Assembly: GCF_026212465.1 (NCBI RefSeq)
Contig: NC_080058.1
Coordinates: 10,147,863-10,211,862 of the forward strand
DNA: 64,000 bases
DNA from: Amaranthus tricolor
Lineage: Eukaryota; Streptophyta; Magnoliopsida; Caryophyllales; Amaranthaceae
Direction of reading: 5' to 3'
A program made the translations under genes and the position numbers. How positions within the stretch are numbered: the stretch's first letter is position 1; the number at the start of each line of letters is the position of its first letter. The notes beneath the pieces are model-generated. The model was not told the DNA's origin. It saw only the letters and a program-made list of their open reading frames with translations, and searched no databases. Of this stretch, positions 1-13,130 are shown in pieces.

Positions 1-3000
1 ATGGGTATTTGACGTTCTTTGATGAATTGGGCCCTAAACTTTATTTATGGTGAATTAAAGACTAGATTATGCACTATTATGATAATTTAAACATGTTAGA
101 ATAGAGTTTTTATTAAGATACAACTTTAGGAGGAGAGGTAATAAGTTATATGTTAGTATAGCAACGTCGAACGCACTTAAATGGTGTTATGTTATTGTTA
201 TGCTCCAGGGAATGACTTTGCAAAGGATCTTCTAGTTGATAGCTATAATTTGGACTCAACTCGTTAAAACAACGTTGTAGGTGAGTAGTAGCAGTCCCTT
301 AAAGGGTCTGATCAGACTACATTCTTGAAAATAAACTTTTTACTAAAGCACTTTTGAAATTGAAAATTTTTTGAGACAAATGTTGTTGTGACTGCTTATG
401 TTGATCTTATGATATGGTCAATGGATCGGGCTTCCGAGCTGGTTATTGATGGAGTTGAGGAACATTGTTCCTTACTCTTTGTTTTTGAGGCGAGTTGTCA
501 TTCAGATATTGGCTAGCTTCACCCGTGAGCGACATAGCCTTAGAGCTATGGGGCACCTCTCAAACTAGACTCCCTGTGCGCACATAGATCTGGAAAATTG
601 ATGTTGCTTTTAAACCTATGATTTGAATTATTGTGTCTTGTTGTTTTGGATTGTTACTTCTCATTCAGTTGAACCTGACCCCTTGTTGTTTCCATCTTTT
701 AGTTTGTTTGCAGATTGGAACTGGTCGGGAACGATGGGTTAGCGGTGATGATTAGAGATACAGAGATGTTATATTTTGCTGAGTACGTGAGAAGTGTAGT
801 ATTGTATTAGGTTTTTGATAAATGTTCATTAGACGTGGTTGTGTTGGTTATATTGGACTTATAGAGTGGCTTTTATGATTACAATGTATTTTAGTTATAT
901 GTTTGGTTTGAGAATTAACTGATTTAGCTATGTTTTAGAACTGGTGACCCTTTTGCTCAAATTTTGGAATTTAGATTTAAGTTTCTTAGGAAATAAACTC
1001 CGTGATGACCCTATTTACTCAGTCAACGGTAAGATGGGTTATTACAGCAAGCTGCTCAATCAATCGCTCGCTCGAGCATGGGTCGAGCGAACCTGTTGCC
1101 CTTCTTTTCGTCAGTTTCTGTCTTCTATTGTGTATGCTACGTTGTTGCTCCCTTCTTATGGTTTCTTCCCCTATAAATATTCCTTTATATGCTAAATAAT
1201 TGGTACACCAAAGTCTCATACTTAGAGCAACCTTTATTGTTTAGTTTTATGCTAAGTTAGCTCCTCTCTTCTATAGATAACGTCTATTGTAATTTCTCTC
1301 AAGTTTTGTATTTCTCCTTTAAACACATTAATATAATTCTAGGCTAGATAGTGGATGTACCATATTGATTGGTGAACCATCTTAAATCCTTGTCTTGATT
1401 ATTTCTTTTATTTTGTCATTCATTACATATGCTTGCATATTTAATTCATACACTTTGACGCAACATAAACATCATCTAAACTTCAGTTTGAGGTATATAC
1501 CTCTTCTTTTTCAATATATTTGCAACATCTAATTTTTTTGGACATTATAAAGTTTTTAAATATCCAGTTTGTCTAACAATGATGCTAGTATTAGTTGAGC
1601 TGTCTGTTAAAAGGAACTTTGATATTTACTCCATAACTATGCGCAAAACTATGTCATTTTCTTTTATTTTTATAAAATAAAATATTATTGTATTATTAAC
1701 CATTTGCTTATTTTTGATAAATATTTTAAAAATAATATACTTTTATTCAATATTGAATCAAAGTTAAATTAATTTGTTATTATATATATCATAATGACGT
1801 ATATTTTCACAATATTATACAATATAAATAAAATATTTTACAATGCATTCAAATTGAAAAAGTGATATAGAATATTAATGATAATATAAAAATTTATTTC
1901 TAAAACTATATATTAAATTAAATATGTAAAAATTATTGTAAAGTCATGCATCGCATGGGTATTATCTAATTTGGTTACAATTCAAATCAAACCAATTTAA
2001 TTCGGTGAAATTTTTTAAGTCCAATCCAAATAAAATTACTACTTAAAAACAAATTTAAACTGCAAATCAAATTAGAAAATCAAGATACTACATCAAAAAA
2101 TTTAAAGTTATACTAGCAAAAGTAGGAATGAAAAAATTAAACTTGAATTGTTGATTGAATTGTTGATCTTTTTGCTTAGGTTTTTTTTAGTATTGCCTAC
2201 TAAGGTGACATTAAGCTCATATTTTATTCGTTTTAAAATTTTAGTTTTCGCTCTTTGTTAAGCTCAAAGCTAGTCCAAACCAAAATATTTCGTTCTGAAA
2301 ATTTTCCAGTTTAAATTCAAACTAAATTATGATTAGTCCAAACTATATTCCTTATTCAGTTTGAATTGATTTGTTTTATATTTTTTATTCAAATAACTTT
2401 AACCCTTAATGTGAGTTAGAGTATTGAAAGTTTTCTGGTTTATTGGTGTGATTTTCCACAATGCTGGGATAAAGATTTTTTTCTTAATTAAAGTTAGTCT
2501 TTTGGGCTATGCACAATCGAATATAAGATCTGATTTGATCTAAATGCTTGAAACTCTGAATATTAAAAGCTTGGTTTCTTAATTTAGAATTTTTTTTTTC
2601 ATTTTATACATGTCTGGATTTGAGTCCTTTATTAATAAATTGGGAAGATCTCTTTAAAATCTCACAAAGGACAAAACATTAAATGACGGTTGCAAGGAAT
2701 AGTGCAACTACGTGCTCCACCAACTTTAATGATTGGACTAAAGCATACCTTTAATTTGTTAAGAATCGAATCTCTTTTAAAGTGGAAGTATTTAAAGGAA
2801 AATACTAATTTTATTTCCTTTTTTCTTTCCTTCCCTTCTAAACAAAAAAATTACACTCTCTCTTTTCTTCTCCTTTTACATAAGAGTAATGAGTCATTGT
2901 AGAGTATAGCGGGTCGTCTTGTATACTAGTATCTAACTAGTACTACTATTTAATTACTTAATAATACTTTTAGAGGACCGAGCCTTGCTAGCATGGTGCT

Positions 3001-3371
3001 TTCCATTGATGGGAAGATAATTGATTCAGATCAATCGTTGTTATAGATTTGCTCGACCATGTGTTTTTCACGTTAGCTACATCAGTAAACCTCGTAAATT
3101 TTGTGTTCTTCTTTATTCTTACTTAGTATTCCATCTTACTATTTGTATTAATTACCTAGTTCTTGTCACACCTTCAAACTGCAATTTTCAACACGATTTT
3201 AACTTATTTCTCGCTTCTGCTCCTCAAATCGATTCATAATAATATGTCAAGTTGATGAATTATCAAACAACAAAAAATCCACTACTCACTCTATCTTGTA
3301 AGTTTTCCACTGAAAGTGATATTTCTCTTTCAGTAGCAAACTCAAAAAGTACAAAGCTGCAAGAGCTACTT
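1..3371. other. Intergenic, no supported gene; possible LTR-type remnant
   Basis: I see no coding region here; the open frames are short, lack splice context and resemble no family. Around 900-1350 the DNA has the look of a retrotransposon long terminal repeat: a TATA-like CTATAAATA near 1170, then a T-rich, polyadenylation-like tract. I could find neither a matching second LTR nor target duplications, so this is only a possibility. From 1650 to 2650 the DNA is very AT-rich with no visible organisation. Confidence 0.4.
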
Positions 3372-3495
3372 TTGTGAGAGATCATCTCTCGGTGAGACGA
3401 TCTTAGAATAAGGAGTCTATATGCTGATAATTATATTACTTGAGTTCTTTAACCCATATACAAAAAGCGTCTTATGAAAAGATCGTCTCACACAA
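3372..3495. repeat. Short inverted-repeat element (MITE-like)
   Basis: The left end (TTGTGAGAG... then GGTGAGACGATCTT) and the right end (AAGATCGTCTCACACAA) are inverted copies of each other around an AT-rich centre. The size of about 120 bp and the structure fit a MITE. The duplicated target is not clear, so the superfamily is unassigned. Confidence 0.5.
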
Positions 3496-5342
3496 GATTT
3501 TGCGAAGCTCAAAGCATCTTGTAGCATAGGCATCTCAAAAGAAGCAAAATGATACATTTTGCATACCCATCACCCTTCTTGTTACCCTTGTTCTTCCAAG
3601 GTTTGAACTTTGAACAACAACCATCATGACAATATGGAGCAAATTGTACTCAAACTACTCATGACTGAACCCAATTATGCAAGTACAGGCCCATTTACAT
3701 ATTTTGACCCCACATTTCAGTCCATCATCAAAGGTGACTTTAACTCCACGTTGCCCAAACAAACAACACAAATACAAAAACACATCAAAACCATCAAATT
3801 TTTGGCACCTTCACAAAGTACCCAAAGGATAAATGCTCATAAATAAATGTCTTTTATTGAAAAATACAAAAAATATTTTAATAACCCAACAAAAGCTTGA
3901 TTTTGAACCCCCATATTTTGGGTGGCAAATTCAACCTCATTATAATTATTAGGAACCACAAAACAAAACTTCCACTTCCTCAAATGTTCCCCTCAATTGA
4001 TTTCATTGGTTATTATTGTCTTTTTTTAAGACAAAATTGGCTATGTGCCATTTAAGACAAATTTATTTAGGAATATTGATTTGGCCTTGTCTCAATCATT
4101 ATACACTAATTTCTTTTTTAAAATTAATAATTTTCACAATTGTCTTATAATCATATATTCATATTCATAGATTCAAATATTTTTTAAGTTAAAATTTATT
4201 ACTGTAGTTTATTATATTTACATATTATTTTTAATATAAACCTAGAAAATTAATATTTATTCATATATTATTTTGATATTGCTACAATATGTATTATAGT
4301 GATATTATCACTTGCAATATGTCATTATCACTAGAAATTTTAAAGAGTGTATAAAATTCACTATAGTAAGAAGTGTTATTTAAATTAGATAAACTGAGTA
4401 ATACAGATCACGTATGTATAGGGTAAAGTAAAAATATAACAATTTAATGGTTTCATTTATTTAACTTTTTGTGGCATGGTAAAAAACATATAACTAAAAC
4501 TAAAGCAAAATAATATTCAGCAAATCTCCTATGAGACGGCCGCATACATGCGATCACTTACAGGTCCAGTCCATAATTTTGAAGTTGCCATTTTAAACCT
4601 TGAACTGAACACTTTGAACCTTGAAATAGGCATTTTAAGTCTTGAATTTGACAAACTTTAAACCATGAAATAGACATTCTAAGTCTTGAAATAAATATTT
4701 TACAGTTGGAGTAAGTAAATAAATTATAACATTAATGGTTGAAATAGGGGTTTCAAGAATTAGAATTGACATTTTAAGTGATAAAATAGGTTTTTTAAGA
4801 GTTGAAATTGATAGCTAAAAACTTAAATTAAGCATTTGGAAAAGGAAGATTGAGGCTTGGAGTAGGAATTTTAAGTGTTAGATTCGACTTTTTAAGTCTT
4901 GAAATAGGTGTTTCAAGGCCTAAATTCGACAAGTATAAAAATCTTTTGGTCACACACATGAGACGGCTGCACGTAAATTTTTGTGAATGATATTAACTAA
5001 ATTGAAAATCAATTGTAATTTAATTCAGAGAATTTATTCAATTCAATTGAAAGTCTTTTACATACTCAGAACCACTGTTTTAATGAGACCCATCAAACAA
5101 CATAGTTGAGGTAAAACAAAGAAAAAGAAAAAAAACTTAAAACTACATAAAAAAGGGATATTTTATTATTTTCTCTCTCCCTTCTGAATTTTCAAACGAT
5201 AAATAAGATTCCACATCATTTGAATTTAAAACTCAAATATAATTCCCAACTAATAAAGTTCCTTTTTTTTTTGAATTGGAAAAAAATTTGATCTTGAAAC
5301 CTAAAAAATTTGGCCCCAGGGTTGAATTTGATTCCGGAAAAG
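3496..5342. other. 5' flank of the CBS-PB1 gene with a degenerate short repeat
   Basis: No gene is supported. Between about 4565 and 4940 a roughly 20-bp unit resembling TTGAAATAGGCATTTTAAGTC recurs many times with drift. It is bracketed by two similar GAGACGGC-type motifs in the same orientation (near 4534 and 4961). The last 200 bases before the ATG at 5343 are AT-rich and presumably hold the promoter and leader, but I cannot place a TATA box with confidence. Confidence 0.4.
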
Positions 5343-8300
5343 ATGAGTTCTCAAGTAGTACCACCGCCAGCTCCGAGAAGAAATAGTTCGACGCATAAAC
5401 GGCAACCGGGGCCGAAAAAATCGGCACCACCTGCTGAAAATGGAACCATTAATTCATCTTCAAAGCCTACTTCACCGTCGTAAGGCTTCATCTTCATTCT
5501 AAGTTTTTGTATTAGCAATAATTTGGAACTATCTGTATAGGAAATGAAATATATACTACATATCTTCAATTTTTTGAATGTGTTTTATGTTTATATTTGA
5601 TGAATTATTTACTTCAATTCAAGTTTCAAGCTTCAACTGAAAATATGAAAAAACAGTATTGGAATGCGTTTTGCTTATATTGATACTCCTAAATTTTTTT
5701 GCCTTCAGTTTTAAGAGTTGAAACATAGCAAATTTGAAATGACCATTGGAAATTGAATGGGTTTTTGGTTCATGTATATGGGCTGTGTTTAATTTTTGCA
5801 ATTTTTTATCATTTCAGATTTTAAAATTTTGAGAAGTTGGTATTGGAAATGAAATGGGTTTCTTGATTTTTGTTATGGGTTTTGTTCAGTATGATGAATG
5901 ATTAGAAACATCAAAATTTACAGGTCATCGGTGGTGGGAGGAGAGAGAACGGTGAAGAAATTAAGGTTGTCTAAGGCACTGACGATTCCCGAGGGATCGT
6001 CGGTGTCGGATGCTTGTCGAAGGATGGCGGCTCGTCGTGTTGATGCTGTTTTATTGACTGATTCTAATGCTTTGTTATCTGGGATTGTTACTGACAAGGT
6101 TTTTGTTGCTTCAAGTTGATTGATGAATGATTAAAATTTGTGCTTTTTGAGGTTCATTTGAGTTTTTGATTGGTTTTGTTTGGTGGATAGGATATTGCTA
6201 CTAGGGTAATTGCAGAGGAGTTGCGGCCGGAGCAAACTCCACTATCGAAAGTTATGACAAGGAATCCAATATTTGTAACTTCTGATACATTAGGGATTGA
6301 TGCTCTTCAAAAGATGGTTCAAGGTTAGCTCAAAAAATTTGTGTATGATTTACTTGGGTGCTTGTGTTTTGATTTGTTTTGTCTTTAGAGTGTTGTAGTT
6401 GAACATTTTTCGAAGGAAGTGGAAAAGAAGCAATATGAATAAGTTTAGTGGGCAAAAATTTTTATGATAGGACCGGTGAGACATAATTTGTTAGTTAGTT
6501 CGCCTTTTGAATTCGTGATTCGCTAAAAATGATTCAAAAATAGCCTAAAACCGACCATAGTTTGCTTTATTCGATTTGGTATTTGCGAGGCGGTTAGCAA
6601 ATCATATGACATTGAATGGGCCACGAAATTGAAGTATATGGATGTCAAACTTGTTATTTTTGTTTCAGTGCATCAAGAAAATTGGTGAATTTTGAGGCTT
6701 TAAATGGATGTTGTATTAGTAACTAAAGTGCCTTTTCTATTGTAGAAGTCAAAAGGGTCATGTATTAGGTGCTTGGGTTACCCCTCCCCGTTGCAGGTAT
6801 TTGCCCTTTGTGCCTCAACGTGATACAAATTAGGAATGTAATGTATCTTCTTCGATCTTCTTTAATGGTGGAAGTCGACTTGTGGCAGTGTACTGAAAAT
6901 AGGTTAATAATCATTTTAAAAAGGTTAATGGCTTTGTTCGTTTGGACTTCGGAATATGCATTTGAGAAGATTTATAAAGTGAGGATTTCTCCCTATGGAG
7001 GAGAAAGTTACTACCTTTACAAGCCAAATCTTTTTACCATTATCTTATGTTTGCTACCTTGAGTCACCTATAATTTGTACAAGTGCCAAACTGATTTTGT
7101 TTACTGATTAAAATTCTTTGGAAAATCCTACCCCTTCAGTGAATGCATATCATGATCGTTCGCATATTAGTTAGCAATTAGGATTTTTCTGTCGTTGAAA
7201 TGCTGTTCAAAACTTTCTGATATCTCAAGTGTTTGGCAGGAAAATTTAGGCATCTTCCTGTTGTAGAAAATGGTGAAGTAATTGCTTTGTTGGATATCAC
7301 AAAGTGTTTATATGATGCCATATCAAGAATGGAGAAAGCCGCGGAGCAGGGTAGTGCTATTGCTGCTGCAGTTGAGGGAGTTGAGCGTCAGATGGGAAAT
7401 GGTTTTGCTGGTTGGATAAAAGCTCTCTCTCTTTCTCTATGTTTCTTTTTAGGATTGTGATAACTGATACGGCTTTTTCACTCATCATTTCTGTGATATG
7501 TTTGGCTAGCTGTCCAAATCTCCTCTTGCAAAAATTTATTTCTTGCAACAAGAATTTTGTTTCGTTCCTTGGAAATTAATGTATTTTCCCACTCCCTTGC
7601 GTACATCAACGCTTTAGCGCCATCGTTGTAGTTTGTACAAGTCTATTTTTTCATTTTTTATTATCATGCTTGCTGATAGATTAAAGATAGTGGAGCTAGT
7701 GGAGTTCTTTGGTATTGGAGAAACCTTATCAGTATTAAAAATAAATGACATTATTTTCCATCACTTTTCCAGCTTTCAGAGTCCTTGAAAATCGTTATTT
7801 CCAGTAAAACTGGTCTAGGAATTAAACATTCATAAATGTTTTTTTTTGGCTCTTTTAATGAACTGCAGTTGTTAAAGCGTAAAACATAGATATTGTTGAG
7901 TACCTGACTGAATTTTCGCTTTCATTTGTTTTCAATTACTGACTTTATAAATGTTACTTTTTGTTGACGGTTGTTATTTATCAATTTTTCTCTCTGTTTA
8001 GCGCCTGCTGCGTTTATAGAGACATTAAGGGAACGGATGTTCAAGCCTTCTTTGTCAACTATCATCAGTGAAAATACCAAGTATGTACAAAATTTATTTG
8101 CATATGATCTGAGTTGTATTGTGGGCATTGCTGGCGGATTAATGGTTGTTGATCTTTTAGGGTAGCAACAGTTTCGCCATCAGATCCTGTTTATGTTGCT
8201 GCAAAGAGAATGAGGGACTTCCGTGTTAATTCAGTCATTATAACAAGTGGGAACAAAGTTCTTGGGATCCTAACGTATAGTTCATTCACCTAGATACTGT

Positions 8301-11300
8301 ACTTTGTATTCTGTTTGATACATCTTGGATTTGCTTATGGTTAAGGCACAATTTGTTTACTTTGCAGGTCAAGGGATATACTCATGCGGGTCGTAGCACA
8401 AAACTTATCAGCTGAACTAACTTTGGTAGAAAAGGTTTGGAAGCTCAATGTTACTAAAACATACATCTTTAGAATACAAAGGAATTTGTCTGTTCTTTTT
8501 CTGGTTTTGGTCTTAATTTGCAATTTCTCATCCAAGGTGATGACACCCAATCCTGAATGTGCAAATGTGGATTCAACACTCCTTGAAGCATTGCATACAA
8601 TGCATGATGGAAAATTCCTTCATCTTCCTGTTTTGGACAGAGGTATACATAGCCGTTACAAATACACCTTTATGTATTTGTTAAGTGACTGTATTGGATG
8701 TTTCTTTGATTGTTTCCGTTCTGCAGATGGATCCATTGTCGCTTGTGTTGATGTCTTACAGCTGACTCATGCTACTATTTCCATGGTAACTCTTTTCAAA
8801 CTCTTTTTTATTATTATTGCTTTTAAAATGGGAACCAACAATTTTGTATGCCTTTCAGTGACAAGTATGTCATCTTTATTTTGCATGTTTTGCGCTGATT
8901 TGTGGTTAATGAAGTGGAAATAGTTGTATTTTCCACAAGAGTGTTTGCCATGTTTACTCTTATCTTCTTTGAATCTTTTGACTATTTTGAGTGTTGAGTG
9001 TTGACATCGTACCTGTGTTATTTCAGTTTATATGTTAGTTGACTCTATTAGCTCCTGGCACTAGCTCTGCAGGGTGTACCAGATACACATGTCCAGCAGG
9101 CATCTTCGCTTGTAGGTTCTCTAGTGAACATAAGTCTGTAATGGGGATGCTAGAAATTATTGGAGGCGAACTAATGCAGCTTCTTTTATTTTTATGTTGT
9201 ATTTTGCAAAGATATATCTCCCACGCTGATTTGTTTTGGTTCAAGGAGCCAACCCCATATGTTGGGAGTAAGGCTTTGGCACTTTTCTCGATGTTTTACA
9301 AGGAGCTATCTCTAGATTATCAAATGGCTGTGCGTGCTGCTCAGTTTCTGGTGGTTCATAATCTGCTTATTTGCATACACTGCTATTTCTCTTTAAAGAA
9401 TGTAGATTGTAGCCTGTATCATATTTATAAAGATTAGGTTAAGGCCTATTTGAATATGTACTAGCTGGATATATGTTTTCTTCTAATGGATTGAGATATA
9501 CAATATTAAAACCAGTTAAAATTTTATGTAGCCTGGATTTATGAGTTATTGCATAGTACTCAATGTTTATTATCAAATTCTTAATTCTTAATTTATGCTG
9601 ATTTTCTTGCCTTTAACTAGGTTGAGAGTAACTCTGGAGCGATGGACGAGATGGCAACCACAATGATGCAAAAATTCTGGGATTCAGCCTTGGAGCCACA
9701 AGATGATTCTGATTCTCATAGGTTTGTATTCTAATAAATTGTACTTCAACATTTATGGTTTTGCTACTAACAGTTTTCGTTTTTTTTTGTTGCAGTGAAA
9801 TGTCAGCTGCATTCATGAGTTCCGAAGGACCGGAGATGGGAAAATATCCATCACTTGGTCTTGGAAATTCGGTTTCCTTCAAGTTTGAATATCCCAAAGG
9901 TCGTGTTCATCGATTTAATTATGGTGAGTACTACGTCTCACCTTTTCAGCTGTTTGGGCTTTTGAATAACTTGTTAAATAAGAATGATGTCAGGGTATTA
10001 AATTCTCGTTTCCCTTAGTGGTGTGTAAACATATATCTTACTTATTTAGAGATAGTATCTAGATGCTGGCCATGCAGACTTGTCAATATCGCAAAGGTTG
10101 TGTTGTAGTTTTATCGTGTTAAAATTTTGGTGAAGGTTTGTTCACATTGGTATTTGATTGTATGTGTGATGCACTGGGCGGCATCCTTTTTTCTTGGTTA
10201 TTCGTCATGTATCTATGATTTGGAAAGATTATTGTTTATGTATGATTAATGCTAATACTTATACTCTGTTAGCGGCCGAGAGTTTGGATGAGCTTGTATC
10301 TGCTGTTATGCAAAGAATTGGATCTAGTGACGTTAACAACCGTATGCAATTACTGGTAAACTTTTCTTATTATTAGTCTCTTTTTTTAACACTATGTTTG
10401 GCTGGAGGGATTTGGAGGGAAAGAGAGGGATGGATTTAGAGGGAAATGATTTCCTTTATCTGGATTTTGGGAAGGAGGGATTTGGAAGGAAAGAAATGGA
10501 GGGACTAATGTCCCTAATTTTATTAATAACCAAAAGATTTGGAAGGAAAATAGCTTGTTAAGTAGAATATTGTTCATATTCAAACTTTTTTGTGAACTCA
10601 TTAATATAAAGCTAGAGTGTGTATTATTATTGGTAGAAATTAAGTTATTTAGAATTTTGTAAATCTATTTTCCTTTCCTTTCCCTTTAATTCCCTCCTTA
10701 TCCAAACAAAGGAAATTCTCCTCACTAATCCCTCCCCTTCCTTTCCCTTTTCTTTTTTTCTTTTCCCTTCCTTTCCTTTCCCTCCTAAAACCTTATCCAA
10801 ACATAGTGTAAATCTACACATGTATAGTTCTTGATGTGAATTTCCTTTGATTATAGTATGAAGATGATGAAGGTGATAAAATATTACTCACATGTGATTC
10901 TGATCTCATTGGTGCGGCGTTTCAAGCTAGATCTGCTGGACAAAAGGTATTGCATTTTACTCATTTTGGAGCCTAAACTTCTTGCAAACTTTAGTCTATC
11001 TTCCATATCTTGGGCTCAATCTCCTATTTAGACCCTTAATAATGGTTCGCAGTCTTACTCTAGGGCTCTTGGACTTGCTAGTAGTATATCATTTGCTTGA
11101 GTGACATGATGCAAACTTTTTTGTTAATGTACATCTCTTTTTATAAATCAAACAAAAGTCAGAATGTGCTATATATTCACTGTTCATAAGGAAATGGAGC
11201 CTTAAGCATGCGCAACTTATTTGGAATTTCGGATTGAAGAATTTGGTGAGTTGAGTGATTTTTATCTTGCATTCTTTAGTAAGCTCCTTTGAAAAAAATG

Positions 11301-13130
11301 GGAACCCATATTTACTAACTCTATCATCATGCAATCCCTGAATTCCCTCAAGAGTTTCCGATATTTCATGATCCTCTAGAATCACAACATATTGTCCTTA
11401 ATTGGTAATGGTCTTGTTGTTTGGCTTAGTTATCTAGATTCAGGATAGATTTGTAGCTTTTTTAAGTAGATTTAGGTTACAACTGAGGGAACAGTGTAAA
11501 TTGTAGGATGATAAGACCATAGGTAGCTGTTAAGAGTGTAACATGATTGCACCCTAGTTTGATTTGGATGCGTTGGCGAGAGTAGGTTGATAAGATCATA
11601 AATTCATAATTCATAGGTAGCTGTTAAGACTTGAGAATGTAAAGTGTAGCCGTGTAGGTACCATATGGCCTTACGGCCCGTTTGGTTAGTGGTATTAAAA
11701 GGTGGTAATGGAAATGATTTATAGTGTAAAATTTCAACAAATTTCTATGTCATTCCCATGGTGATGAAACTTTGATCATTAAAAAGTTTTTTTGTGTACA
11801 AATTTCCATTACCACCTAATACCACTTCTCTCAATCGTAATGTATTGGAATGAATTTTATGAAGATAATGAGATGATTGGAGTTGGACAAGCATGACCAT
11901 CAAGGTAGCCAAGAGATTTTTCATCCAAAATTACACTAGTTTTCATTTCCATTACCTTCGTTTAATACTACCTGCCAAACGGGCCGTTAATGTAACAAAG
12001 ACTAATTTGTGGGAACATCTAAAGAAAGGATGATAGGGACGAAAAATTAAGAAGACTTAGAGAAAATATACATGATGAGTACATGCATCAAATGGGCTTC
12101 AGGGTCAACAAGACCAAAAGGCTCTCAAGAGCTTGCCTTTTAGGCCATTATAAGACGCTATCAATGCACCCAACTTATTTTGTCCCGCTCAAGGCGCTTC
12201 TAGACAAGCTTAGTAAGTTAGTGATATTTAAATTAGAAGTGCTTAGTAACGATCAAAGCTAGGTGTTCCAGTTATTGACAAATTAAAGGTTTGATATGAA
12301 GTGAAATGTTTCCTACTTTCAAATCTGTTGAAAATTCAAATCTCCCTCAATCTTTGCTTGTCACTCAATGAACCTATTTCAATAATCTAAATATATTTTT
12401 CGAAATTTATAAAGAATACCTATTTATTCCAAAACTATCTAAAATGATCTAATCACAAAACAATTAAAGTACCCAAATACATAAAAAATAATAATGCAAC
12501 ATTAATTGTGTAATTAGATTAGAATCAGTACAAAGGGAAAACCTTTTTGGAGAAACCTTGCTTATTATACTAGGATTCCTAAACTAAATTCGTTATTAGT
12601 GAAATGTATAAGACCGTACATCCATGCACACCCATACGATCACTTATCCATCTGCACCTCCTAATGCAAGTTCTCGACTATGCCATGCAAGTTCATGGCC
12701 ACACCATGTCTACGAGTTTCATGCATGTTCGTTGTTAATACCATGTTCCTAGTTGCGGCTACACACCTCATGCTTTGGTACCATGCTCCTAGATTACTCG
12801 ACAATGTTTTTCATGTGCTGGATATATGTCAACATTCATTGATGAATTCAACCGTGTTCACTCTGACACTTTTTCCCGATTAATCCTTGATAGCTGGAAG
12901 TTTACGTATATCAAGTTGCTCTAATGTGATCTCATTTTTGACAGGTTTTAAGGTTGTTTTTAGAGTTTCCTGAAGCTACAAAGGAAGCAATAAAGGAAGC
13001 AATTTCAGAGACTAATGCAACTGTGCTACAGAAATCTGGATGGACATCAGTTCAATCAGGGATTTTGGCTGGCAGCATGGCTCTGACAGCCATTGCTGTG
13101 CTGATATATTTGAAGCGTGTAAAACACTGA
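5343..13130 (+). CDS. CBS and PB1 domain protein, CBSCBSPB family (14 exons, 542 aa)
   Basis: Exons: 5343-5479, 5924-6098, 6191-6323, 7240-7410, 8002-8080, 8161-8274, 8368-8434, 8537-8642, 8727-8785, 9621-9721, 9796-9923, 10273-10355, 10857-10946, 12945-13130. All introns are GT-AG and all phases agree. The product begins with a Pro/Ser/Lys-rich tail. Two CBS pairs follow (about residues 62-183 and 231-347; ends such as GIVTDKDIATR and GILTSRDILMR are typical), then a PB1 domain (about 407-490) and a hydrophobic segment near the C-terminus (about 517-535) followed by a basic end. This order and length match the plant CBSCBSPB family. CBS pairs commonly bind adenosine nucleotides and PB1 domains mediate protein pairing; the physiological role of the family is poorly known. 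The tail segment suggests membrane anchoring (inference). Introns 12 and 13 hold MITEs. Confidence 0.93.
10390..10808. mobile_element. Tourist/PIF-Harbinger-type MITE, 419 bp, intron 12 of the CBS gene
   Basis: The ends are CACTATGTTTGG and its inverse CCAAACATAGTG, flanked on both sides by the 3-bp duplication TAA, as expected for PIF/Harbinger insertions. The interior is purine-rich on the left (GGAGGGA-like) and pyrimidine-rich on the right, so the whole element can fold back. It carries no coding capacity. Confidence 0.8.
11674..11986. mobile_element. Tourist/PIF-Harbinger-type MITE, 313 bp, intron 13 of the CBS gene
   Basis: The ends are CGGCCCGTTTGG and its inverse CCAAACGGGCCG, flanked by a TTA duplication on both sides. 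It is non-coding. Related internal sequence is seen near 26150-26330 and 41640-41850, so this family was active several times in the region. Confidence 0.8.

Noticed and set aside
3610..3846. 78-codon open frame upstream of the CBS-PB1 gene
   Set aside because: It has a non-ATG start, low-complexity composition, no splice context and no recognised family.
8384..8923. 179-codon continuous frame in the CBS-PB1 gene
   Set aside because: It is exons 7-9 read through two short open introns; GT-AG removal gives the conserved CBS sequence, so it is not a separate product.
9039..9437. 133-codon open frame inside intron 9 of the CBS-PB1 gene
   Set aside because: It opens with a non-ATG codon, resembles no family I know, and exons 9 and 10 join in phase without it. 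Probably chance openness.
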